The position numbers and the translations under genes are program-made. Below are positions 1 to 5,856 of a stretch of 10,436 bases of DNA, piece by piece. The stretch spans positions 1-10,436 of the forward strand of contig JAIQGB010000153.1 of assembly GCA_020072905.1 (NCBI GenBank). Direction: 5' to 3'. Every line of letters begins with the position of its first letter. Within the stretch, counting starts at the first letter, position 1. This DNA comes from Terriglobia bacterium. GTDB taxonomy: Bacteria; Acidobacteriota; Terriglobia; UBA7540. The notes beneath the pieces were generated by a model. The model had not been told where the DNA came from. It worked only from the letters and a program-made list of their open reading frames with translations, and searched no databases.

Positions 1-310
1 GTCAATACGCCCAATGCGAGAGGCGGACGCTTTCCTCGGCCGTTTCCATTGGTGTGATCCCGTCACACAACTTGTCAGTGGACTCAGCGGGATCCGGCGC
101 GCTCACCGGTTTGCGCATGTGGCGACGCACATTCCGTCGCTGGGTTGAACTGCTTGTCGTCGAAGGACGTCAGCATGCAGCGGGCCAAATCTCTCGTCCA
201 GCCCGTCTGCGCTTGGGTTCGTCTTGCAACGCCTCTGTTGATTCTAAAGGAGATTTTGGGTTCGTTCCTCGAGTCCTGATGTTCTGCTGGGGGCTTCCCG
301 TGTCGTAATT

Positions 311-341
311 CTGACTCCTGACTCCTGGCTTCTGACTTCTG
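311..341. repeat. Heptamer tandem repeat, CTGACTC type
   Basis: The period is exactly seven bases: CTGACTC, CTGACTC, CTGGCTT, CTGACTT, then CTG. A related cluster follows at 369-399. Such degenerate heptamer runs are frequent between genes in acidobacterial genomes, from memory. A 7-base period is not a codon multiple, so this does not look like coding sequence. Confidence 0.75.
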
Positions 342-368
342 CTCGTCACTCGCCTCTGTCCTGTTCCC

Positions 369-399
369 CTGAATCCTGAATCCTTGATCCTAAATCCTC
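369..399. repeat. Heptamer tandem repeat, CTGAATC type
   Basis: Four units of seven bases are visible: CTGAATC, CTGAATC, CTTGATC, CTAAATC, then CTC. It is related in sequence to the cluster at 311-341, from which it is separated by 27 bases of looser similarity. Confidence 0.75.
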
Positions 400-647
400 G
401 TACTGATTCCAAAGGACATCTTGGCTTCGTTCCCTCGCTTCTTGTATTTGCCGCCGCCCCCCACCTGGCCAGAATCGCTCCCGCCGACGCCCCGGAGCGC
501 CCCGCTCTTCGTATCCTAGTCTAGCACTGTTGCCTATCGCCAGACAAGGAGGAACGCGGCCAGCACGAAGTACGGTCCGGCCCCGAGAGTGCCGAAGTCA
601 AGGGAGCATGGTCGTCGCGCCTTCCGGCGCCGGTCTTTCCGTCACGC

Positions 648-653
648 TATAAT
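648..653 (+). promoter_or_regulatory. Perfect -10 box for a leaderless transcript
   Basis: TATAAT lies six bases before the ATG at 660, so transcription would be expected to start at or next to the A of the start codon. No Shine-Dalgarno sequence precedes the ATG, which agrees with a leaderless message. I see no good -35 element at normal spacing. Confidence 0.6.
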
Positions 654-659
654 CCCGCC

Positions 660-977
660 ATGGCGGACAGCATCGAATTCCGCATGAATTTCATCGTCGA
701 GCAACAGGCGCAGTTTGCGGTGGACATCCAACACCTCAAAGAGCGGCAGGCTGAGGCTCAGCGCATGATTGAAGCCAATGGCAATATGATTCGCTAGTTG
801 GTGAATGTTACGATGTCGCTCGCCAACCATGGCGAAGAAACCGACCGGCGGTTGCAGGAAACCGACCAGCGCCTCCGGGCCAGTGGTCAAGAAACCGACC
901 GCCGCCTGGACGCGCTGATCCGTACGGTGGACAACCTCACGCGCCGCAACGGCCCCCCTCGGAAATCCCGAAGCTGA
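660..977 (+). pseudogene. Small coiled-coil protein gene interrupted by an in-frame TAG
   Basis: The frame starts with ATG at 660 (MADSIEFRMNFIVEQQAQF...) and is stopped by TAG at 795-797, after 45 codons. The same frame continues without further stops to TGA at 975-977, giving a 106-codon frame. The downstream part reads LVNVTMSLANHGEETDRRLQ and then repeats the pattern ETD-RRL before LDALIRTVDNL. It is rich in Glu, Gln, Arg and Leu and should form a coiled coil. The product resembles a family of roughly 90-110 residue acidobacterial hypothetical proteins I recall, in which the position of the stop is normally Gln. A single CAG-to-TAG change would explain it. The leaderless -10 box is intact. 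No function is known for the family. A sequencing error is the main alternative to real inactivation. Confidence 0.65.
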
Positions 978-1445
978 AATCTCTGCTGCGACGTGACGGC
1001 GGCGCCGGGGTCCCGGCCGTACGGCAATGCGGTGAGCTTTCGCGTTGGCAGCCACGCCGAGCACCCTCCCTCGGGGTGGGCTTCTGCGGGCCGCTGCCCG
1101 GAGGTCGCAGACAACACAGAAGGCGCGATCTATGCGTCATATGGTGCGCGGCGCCGTTGTCTCCTAAAGGGAGAACTGCCGCCACAAAGTCTCTCTTGAC
1201 CCCGCCGATGACCTTGTAGATGCACTACCTGCTCCCGCCAAACCTTCGTATCAGTTGATGATTCATTCTCCTAGCACATTTTGCTGATTGGCTTGTAAGA
1301 ATTCCCGGACGTTGCCGACGAATTGCCCTTAGCGACGAAACCGGCGCAGTGAGCAGCGAATCGCAAGCAGCGGAGATCTCCTGCAATCTCGGTCAGAAAT
1401 GAGAACTTGCAGGGCGATTCTCCCACCGAGGGTGCGACGGTGGCG
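978..1445. other. Intergenic stretch, nothing recognised
   Basis: Short open frames exist, but none has a convincing ribosome-binding site, domain motif or coding-like composition. I see no stem-loop with a T-tract and no clear repeat. Confidence 0.5.
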
Positions 1446-1475
1446 TTGAGATGGCTGGACTTACGACGATATAAG
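1446..1475 (+). promoter_or_regulatory. Sigma-70-type promoter upstream of the LuxR-type gene
   Basis: TTGAGA (1446-1451) and TATAAG (1470-1475) are separated by 18 bases, each matching five of six consensus positions. Transcription would start near 1482, giving a leader of about 135 bases before the TTG start at 1617. That leader contains a possible 23-codon upstream frame (1533-1604). Confidence 0.45.
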
Positions 1476-1532
1476 ATCGCCGGCAGATCGCTTCACCTGG
1501 ATTCTTCCGCACCCACAGTTACCTTACATAGC

Positions 1533-1604
1533 ATGGAGGTGTGTGGCGGGCCGATTGCTCTCGGTACGACAGAGGGCGGAGCCGTTTCGGCACCGGTGCA
1601 GTGA
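1533..1604 (+). CDS. Possible 23-residue leader peptide before the LuxR-type gene
   Basis: ATG at 1533 opens a short frame, MEVCGGPIALGTTEGGAVSA followed by PVQ. It ends in TGA at 1602-1604, and the last A of the stop is the first base of the AGGAGGAGGT that serves the next gene. The frame is also the same as that of the next gene. This arrangement would allow translational coupling. There is no good Shine-Dalgarno before this ATG and no similarity I recognise. It could equally be a chance frame. Confidence 0.2.
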   Translation: MEVCGGPIALGTTEGGAVSAPVQ

Positions 1605-1616
1605 GGAGGAGGTAAG

Positions 1617-1913
1617 TTGCCTTTAGCTGCGGGAGCGCGGGTAAAGCCCAAACGACTGGGGTGGGGGCGCGAGGGAGCGAACGGCCTCAGCGGGCGAGAG
1701 TTGCAGGTCATTGCGTTGCTGGCCCGCGGGCTCACCAACAAGCAAATTGCCCAGACGCTCTCCATCACCCCAGTCACCGTCAAGCATCATCTTAGCCATA
1801 TTTTCTGTAAACTGGGGATTGAGAACCGGCTCCAGTTAGCCGTTTTGGCGTTCAACCAAGGCCTAGTCGCCGTCTCCCCAACAACGACTTTTTCTCCCCC
1901 CGGACGCTCCTAG
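1617..1913 (+). CDS. Stand-alone LuxR/NarL-type helix-turn-helix protein
   Basis: This 98-residue protein consists almost only of a LuxR C-terminal DNA-binding domain, at residues 23-83. The signature residues are all present: LSGRELQVIALLARG, then TNKQIAQTLSI, TPVTVKHHLSHIFCKLGI and a final NRLQLAVLA. The TVKHH segment is the recognition helix. No receiver or ligand-binding domain precedes it, so it is shorter than the usual 200-residue response regulator. The start is TTG at 1617, chosen because AGGAGGAGGT (1604-1613) sits directly upstream; an in-frame stop at 1602 rules out a longer protein. A promoter at 1446-1475 would transcribe it alone. The role is inferred as a small DNA-binding regulator, possibly acting on the palindrome at 1962-1977. 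It could also be a remnant of a response regulator, though the intact start region argues against that. Confidence 0.75.
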   Translation: MPLAAGARVKPKRLGWGREGANGLSGRELQVIALLARGLTNKQIAQTLSITPVTVKHHLSHIFCKLGIENRLQLAVLAFNQGLVAVSPTTTFSPPGRS

Positions 1914-1961
1914 TTCCCAGCGTAGAAGAAAACACGTAATGGCACCTTTGGACGATGACGG

Positions 1962-1977
1962 CAGGTGTCGACACCTG
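1962..1977. promoter_or_regulatory. 16-bp perfect palindrome, candidate operator
   Basis: CAGGTGTCGACACCTG is a perfect inverted repeat with no spacer. It is 48 bases downstream of the LuxR-type gene and 50 bases before the start of the secreted-protein gene at 2028. Its length and position suit a dimeric regulator's binding site; the regulator is unknown. Confidence 0.4.
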
Positions 1978-2027
1978 TTAACGTTTCGGCACTGAATATC
2001 ACTAAGAACCGGGAATGGAGGCATAGC

Positions 2028-2765
2028 ATGAAGAAAACACTTCTGCTCATAGCGGTTGGAGTGATAACGAGCACGCTGGCGTTTGGCCAGTCCAGCGGTA
2101 GCTTCAACGCGGCGGGCACTTCGGCCGCCTGCGCCATCGGTACCGGTGGCCACTTCAACGACGGCGTGGGAGACGTGAGCCTGCTGACCACAACCGTCAA
2201 GACCTCGAGCGGCAGCGGAGTGACCTTGCTCATCCGGCCCTCGCTGGTCACCGGCCTTTTCACCGACACGAAGATCTCAACGACGGTTCCGTCGGCGTCG
2301 GCGGATATTGGCATCCAAGTCTGTGTAACTGTCGACGGCAGCGGTACCGTCGTAAAACCCGATAGTTGCGTCATTTACGATGAGCGCTTCCAGCAGATCA
2401 GTAGCAACCTGTTCTCACAGCTCGCGGAATGCACGCAGGCGCCCACCGGCACTGCCTGTACGTCGGACGCCGATTGCTCGGGCCTCGGAACCGGTTTTAC
2501 CTGCAGCATACCTGCTGGAGGCACATCAGGTGTATGCGTAGGGCCAAATCCCCTCTGCGACTTCGATCTCATCCTGAGCACGCTGTCCGCCCACAGCTTC
2601 GATTTCGTCGCGCAGGTACCCAACGGCAACCACACGGTCAGGGCGTCGTGGTCTACGATAGGCGAGGGGGTGCGTGCCGATCACACGGAGTCCTGCGTGG
2701 GCCCGGGCGTTCTCACTGTCACACAGACGAAGGTGTTCCAACAGAACGGCACGCTCACTTTCTGA
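2028..2765 (+). CDS. Secreted cysteine-rich protein of unknown function
   Basis: The product has 245 residues. It begins MKKTLLLIAVGVITSTLAFG, a typical Sec signal peptide with probable cleavage after Gly20. The mature part is rich in Ser, Thr, Gly and Val, suggesting beta structure. Residues 135-177 form an insert with six cysteines (135, 144, 150, 159, 170, 177) around CTSDADC and FTCS. That pattern resembles the CxxDxDC-type cysteine-rich modules of exported myxobacterial proteins. Four more cysteines lie outside it, giving ten in all, so disulphides are expected. The start at 2028 is preferred because GGAATGGAGG (2011-2020) precedes it and the signal peptide begins there; an in-frame upstream GTG at 1965 lies inside the palindrome. 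The thiol oxidoreductase gene follows 142 bases later and might help it fold. I do not recognise a family. Confidence 0.8.
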   Translation: MKKTLLLIAVGVITSTLAFGQSSGSFNAAGTSAACAIGTGGHFNDGVGDVSLLTTTVKTSSGSGVTLLIRPSLVTGLFTDTKISTTVPSASADIGIQVCVTVDGSGTVVKPDSCVIYDERFQQISSNLFSQLAECTQAPTGTACTSDADCSGLGTGFTCSIPAGGTSGVCVGPNPLCDFDLILSTLSAHSFDFVAQVPNGNHTVRASWSTIGEGVRADHTESCVGPGVLTVTQTKVFQQNGTLTF

Positions 2766-2907
2766 ACTTGGCCTCGGATTTCAGGCTCTCTGAATCCCGA
2801 TCTGGCGGCAAGGGGGCAGACCACGGCGCACCAAGCCGAGGGCTGCCCCTCCGCACTATGGTGAACGGGCTTTGCCCTCGCCCATCTTGGAAGATAAGGA
2901 GGAAGCC

Positions 2908-3972
2908 ATGAGACGCGCATACAATGTCGGCGCTGTATGGCTCGTATTCGCGGCCCTTTTGGTTTTGGTTGGCGGTGCGGGGCTGGCCCAGCACGCGCCT
3001 CCAGCCAGTCCCGCTGATCCCATCGCCATGGTCGCTGGGCAGCCGATCTATGAGCGCGATCTCTCTGCCACGCTGGCGCCGCAAATGCTGCAACTGCGTC
3101 AGCAGGAGTACGAGACCAAAAGCCGGGCCCTGGACGAACTAATTCGCAGCAAACTCCTCGAGTCGGAAGCCAAAAAGCGCGGCCTTTCCACAGACCAACT
3201 CCTCGAGGAGGAAGTGGACGCCAAAGTCCCTGAGCCGACGGACGGCGAGGTGAAGGGCTATTATTTGGCGGTCAAAAACCAGCTCAACCAGCCCTTCGAC
3301 CAGGTCAAACCGCAGCTTCAAAAGGCTCTGAAAGCCCTGGAAACCCAGCAGGCCCGCCAGGACTATGCGGATTCTCTGCGCGCGAAAAGCGAAGTCGTCG
3401 TTCTGCTTCGGCCGCCCAAAGTCGATGTGAGCTACGATTTGGCCCGCGTCAGGGGAGACCCCAAAGCCCCAGTGACTATCGTGGAATTCTCCGACTTCCA
3501 ATGTCCTTACTGCAAAAAGGCCGCAGCCACTTTGAAAGACTTGCTTGCCAAATACAACGGCCGGGTCAAGGTGGCGTACCGGGACTTTCCCATGCGCACG
3601 CTGCATCCGCAAGCCCAACTCGCCGCGGAGGCCGGTCGGTGCGCCGAGGACCAGGGGAAGTTTTGGGAGTATCACGACGCGCTATTTGCTGCCGATCAAT
3701 CCAGACTCGATGAGGCCGGCCTGGCCGAGACGGCTCAGAAGCTGGGCTTGGATGAGAAGTCGTTCCGGTTTTGCCTCTCAGCCGGCAAATTCAAGGCTCA
3801 GATCGAACAGGATGTTCAGGACGGGACCAAGGCGGGAGTGGTCGGGACTCCGGGCTTCTTCATCAACGGGGTGTTTGTGAACGGCGCCAAGCCGCTAGCG
3901 GAGTTCGGAAAGATCATCGGCGCCGAGTTGGCCGCGATCGGAAGCCGCACCGCCACGCAAGCGTCCCGCTGA
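2908..3972 (+). CDS. Exported SurA-N/DsbA-like fusion, thiol-disulphide oxidoreductase
   Basis: The product has 354 residues. A Sec signal peptide occupies residues 1-27 (cleavage near GLA-QH). Residues 32-165 resemble the N-terminal chaperone domain of SurA-type prolyl isomerases: VAGQPIYERDL, then ALDELIRSKLLESEAKKRGL and a basic helical tail. Residues 185-345 are a DsbA-type thioredoxin fold (Thioredoxin_4). It contains FSDFQCPYC with the active-site pair Cys199 and Cys202, the family's additional cysteines (GRCAEDQG, FRFCLSAG), and the cis-proline loop VGTPGFFING with Pro315. It should act outside the cytoplasmic membrane, oxidising or rearranging disulphides, with the SurA-like part holding unfolded clients. 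No parvulin domain is present. The start at 2908 has AAGGAGG at 2896-2902; an upstream in-frame GTG at 2872 lacks such a site. No intrinsic terminator lies directly behind the stop. Confidence 0.9.
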   Translation: MRRAYNVGAVWLVFAALLVLVGGAGLAQHAPPASPADPIAMVAGQPIYERDLSATLAPQMLQLRQQEYETKSRALDELIRSKLLESEAKKRGLSTDQLLEEEVDAKVPEPTDGEVKGYYLAVKNQLNQPFDQVKPQLQKALKALETQQARQDYADSLRAKSEVVVLLRPPKVDVSYDLARVRGDPKAPVTIVEFSDFQCPYCKKAAATLKDLLAKYNGRVKVAYRDFPMRTLHPQAQLAAEAGRCAEDQGKFWEYHDALFAADQSRLDEAGLAETAQKLGLDEKSFRFCLSAGKFKAQIEQDVQDGTKAGVVGTPGFFINGVFVNGAKPLAEFGKIIGAELAAIGSRTATQASR

Positions 3973-4082
3973 ACCCGCCTCCTTCTCTCCGCCCGGCCTG
4001 GTCTAGCGCACGTTGCGGCTCGCAAAGGGATCGAGCGTGCCGCATAAATGCCGCTTTCTGGCTTGTGTGCGACTTCGGGTTG

Positions 4083-4088
4083 TAGAAT
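4083..4088 (+). promoter_or_regulatory. Possible -10 box for the candidate RNA
   Basis: TAGAAT, preceded by TTG, matches five of six -10 positions and would place the transcription start near 4094-4095. That is where the candidate RNA's closing stem begins. The best -35-like element (TTGTGT at 4063-4068) is only 14 bases away, which is short, so this promoter is weakly supported. Confidence 0.3.
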
Positions 4089-4093
4089 GCCCG

Positions 4094-4315
4094 CGGGTCA
4101 CGCCTGCACGACCACCACCGATTAAGTCATCCACATTATTCTACCGCCTGCGCGTACCCGCGCGCCCGCCTCTCTGATTCTGAGCGCTTCCGCCGGCATT
4201 TGTTCAGACCCTCGACCGGCCCCGCGCGGCGCACCACGGTGCAAGGCGCGTTTCAGATCCTGTGAACGCGAGCCCGTAGCGTAGAGTTCGGCTTTTTCGA
4301 GCTCTGCGTTTTTTT
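4094..4315 (+). ncRNA. Candidate structured RNA of about 220 nt
   Basis: Three signals line up on the plus strand in a stretch without a credible gene. First, a -10-like TAGAAT at 4083-4088 predicts a start near 4094. Second, the 5' end can pair with the 3' region: 4094-4098 with 4272-4276 (CGGGU/GCCCG, one G-U pair), 4101-4103 with 4268-4270, and 4107-4109 with 4262-4264. Third, a strong intrinsic terminator follows at once (4280-4315). Inner segments also pair, for example GCACC with GGTGC around 4228-4241. A compact RNA closed by its own ends, with an open middle, recalls the general architecture of 6S RNA, but I see no diagnostic sequence and do not assign it. The main alternative is a long structured 3' tail of the thiol-oxidoreductase transcript. 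Confidence 0.35.
4280..4315 (+). terminator. Strong rho-independent terminator
   Basis: An 11-bp stem (4280-4290 with 4298-4308) encloses a seven-base loop GCTTTTT and is followed by seven T at 4309-4315. Two of the pairs, 4282-4306 and 4287-4301, are U-G on the plus-strand RNA. They would be A-C mismatches on the other strand, which supports plus-strand orientation. It would end either the candidate RNA or a long read-through from the gene at 2908. It also protects the convergent gene whose end is at 4347. Confidence 0.75.
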
Positions 4316-4346
4316 GTTCAGTCAGCGTCCCGCAACGCCGCACCGT

Positions 4347-5468
4347 TTAATGTGAGTTGGCCTGGGTTAGCGCGAGCACGGCATAAGCTGTCGCCGCGTC
4401 ACTCATGAAGCGCCCCGTCTCGGAAGACGGGTCACGCCCGTTGTTTAAGGAGTAGCCTGGCCAATGGCCTTCTGTCGGGTCCTGGTTACGCACCAACCAG
4501 GAGAGCGCGCGCTGGAAGTGGACGTTTTCGCGGGGGAAGCCCGCCTGCTGCAGCGCGAACGCGATCAGGCCCGTCGCGTACCCGTCGCTCTTCGCGACCA
4601 GCGGTGTGCCGTCGGCTCGTTTCCACGCCCCGACGAGTGAGGCGAGACTCCAGCCTCCATCTGCCTGCTGCTTGCTGAGAACCTCGTTGATGATGAATTC
4701 TTGCCGCTCCGGCACGAAGAGTCCCGGCCATTTCGCCGCAGCCCATAAAAGCACAACATGGTTGATGGGGTTTTGCTGTTCGAATCTGCGGTCGAGGTAT
4801 GCGCAGAGCAATTTGAGGTTGTTCTGGATTTCGGGGGTGGCGCGATAATTCTGAGGAGCGGTGCCCGCCGCGACGAGGGCAAGCGAGGCTCCATAAAACT
4901 GCGAGTCGTTCGCTTCCCACGGCTCATTGTTGAATTGGAGCCACGACCACGCGCCCTCTCCATCGCCGGTCGTCTGCTGCAGCGCCCACATGTTGTCGAA
5001 AGCGAGGCGCGTGTCGCCGCTGAGTTTTCCGTTCTGAGCATCGTAGTTCGCAAGAATCAGGGCATCGAGAACGGCTTCAGTCCCGCGCGACTCGTTGGCC
5101 TTGTGGGGGCCGTCTGCTTTGTCAGTGTAGAACGGCCCGACCTCCTTCCAAAGGCGCACGCGCTTCGTAACATTGTCCAAAAGGCTGCGTTCGTTGGCTG
5201 AGAGGGTGTGTTCCGCGAGGGCCGCGCGCAGGGCAGGCCGCGAGAGGGCGTAAGGCGCCGCCGTATGACACGAGATGCAGAAAGTCTCGTGGTCGCGGGC
5301 GGCCATCGGCCACGCTGCCCACCAGCCTTCTCTTTGATCGAGATAAGCGGCGGCAGCCTTCGGATTCCAGGAGTCGGCGGTTTTGTTTTGAGGGGGCGCA
5401 CTGTCCGTAGAAAGGCCCGGGATGAGGCACGCCACCAGAAAAGAAATTGCCAGGATCGTCGTCTTCAT
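4347..5468 (-). CDS. Exported haem-site (CXXCH) protein with squalene-cyclase-like alpha-toroid
   Basis: The product has 373 residues. The N-terminus MKTTILAISFLVACLIPGLS is a signal sequence; LVAC at 11-14 also fits a lipobox, so a lipoprotein is possible. CISCH at 64-68 is a c-type haem attachment motif in FCISCHTAAPYALSRPAL. The remainder looks like an alpha-alpha toroid of the terpene cyclase/prenyltransferase kind. QW-like repeats are visible as WALQQTTGDGEGAWSW, LSKQQADGGWSLASL and VRNQDPTEGHWPGYSLN, with a cyclase-like end GRFMSDAATAYAVLALTQ. The DXDD acid motif of squalene-hopene cyclase is not visible and the protein is about half that enzyme's length. Hopene synthesis is therefore unlikely; an outside-facing redox or binding role is an inference. 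ATG at 5468 has GGGAGG nine bases upstream. It is transcribed divergently from the cyclase gene at 5857. Confidence 0.8.
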   Translation of the reverse strand: MKTTILAISFLVACLIPGLSTDSAPPQNKTADSWNPKAAAAYLDQREGWWAAWPMAARDHETFCISCHTAAPYALSRPALRAALAEHTLSANERSLLDNVTKRVRLWKEVGPFYTDKADGPHKANESRGTEAVLDALILANYDAQNGKLSGDTRLAFDNMWALQQTTGDGEGAWSWLQFNNEPWEANDSQFYGASLALVAAGTAPQNYRATPEIQNNLKLLCAYLDRRFEQQNPINHVVLLWAAAKWPGLFVPERQEFIINEVLSKQQADGGWSLASLVGAWKRADGTPLVAKSDGYATGLIAFALQQAGFPRENVHFQRALSWLVRNQDPTEGHWPGYSLNNGRDPSSETGRFMSDAATAYAVLALTQANSH

Positions 5469-5767
5469 GGGGATCGCCTCCCTTTACATCGCCGCTTACC
5501 CCGCTTGAGCGGTTCTGCTCGACAATTGCTTCCCCCACGCACCAACGAGACTATCACACTCGGGGAATTTCGCGTGCGGGCGTGGACCCTAGCTCTCTCG
5601 GGTCTGCAATTCTCGGAGATTGCGCAGCCCAGTTGTAGTGCCAGTGGCAGAACGGCATCGCGTCGGCCAGTATACTTGCGATGGGGTTTCGCGGGATGAG
5701 AATCCCTTCGGGCGGTCGCCGACGCCGTACCGGCAGCGCTGCGCCAGCCACTGAGTCTCGCAGTCAA
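5469..5767. other. Divergent intergenic region, nothing further recognised
   Basis: This stretch lies between the divergent genes at 5468 (minus) and 5857 (plus). It must hold the minus-strand gene's promoter, but I see no convincing pair of boxes for it. A short inverted repeat CCGCT-TG-AGCGG at 5501-5512, about 33 bases before the minus-strand ATG, could be regulatory. No gene is supported. Confidence 0.4.
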
Positions 5768-5796
5768 TTGACAACAACGCGCGGACAACCTAACAT
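5768..5796 (+). promoter_or_regulatory. Sigma-70-type promoter for the GAF-cyclase gene
   Basis: A perfect TTGACA (5768-5773) is followed after exactly 17 bases by TAACAT (5791-5796), four of six matches to the -10 consensus. Transcription would begin near 5803, giving a leader of about 24 bases to the GTG at 5827 or 54 bases to the ATG at 5857. Confidence 0.6.
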
Positions 5797-5856
5797 GACC
5801 GTCCAAGGCCACTGACGAGCGTAGAGGTGGGTCTCTCAAGGACGCAGGTCCTGGTC

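Larger units (their letters stand above)
240..437. repeat. Diverged direct duplication flanking heptamer repeats
   Basis: The segment at 240-271 (beginning GATTCTAAAGGAGATTTTGG) recurs at 405-437 (beginning GATTCCAAAGGACATCTTGG). About 28 of 32 positions agree by eye, with one extra C in the second copy. Both 7-base repeat clusters lie between the copies. This may be a duplicated unit of a degenerate intergenic repeat family; its function is unknown. Confidence 0.6.
1..659. other. Non-coding stretch with short tandem repeats
   Basis: I see no credible gene here. Open frames exist on both strands, but they run through the short repeats and have no ribosome-binding site or recognisable motif. 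The stretch holds two clusters of 7-base tandem repeats (311-341 and 369-399) and a diverged direct duplication (240-271 against 405-437). The last bases carry the -10 element of the gene at 660. Confidence 0.6.

Noticed and set aside
170..412. 80-residue minus-strand open frame
   Set aside because: It is translated through the 7-base repeats and the duplicated unit, and has no start signal or domain.
2812..2850. Inverted repeat GGGGCAG...CTGCCCC between the secreted-protein and oxidoreductase genes as a terminator
   Set aside because: The loop is over 20 bases and no T-tract follows.
4122..4343. 73-residue minus-strand open frame starting three bases past the end of the haem/toroid gene
   Set aside because: It has a GTG start without a ribosome-binding site, an Arg/Gly/Ala-rich composition as expected of GC-rich non-coding DNA, and overlaps the plus-strand terminator and candidate RNA.
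5671..5815. Possible leaderless 44-codon gene (TATACT at 5671, ATG at 5681)
   Set aside because: The Arg-rich product resembles nothing known, no -35 box is present, and the frame overlaps the promoter of the cyclase gene.
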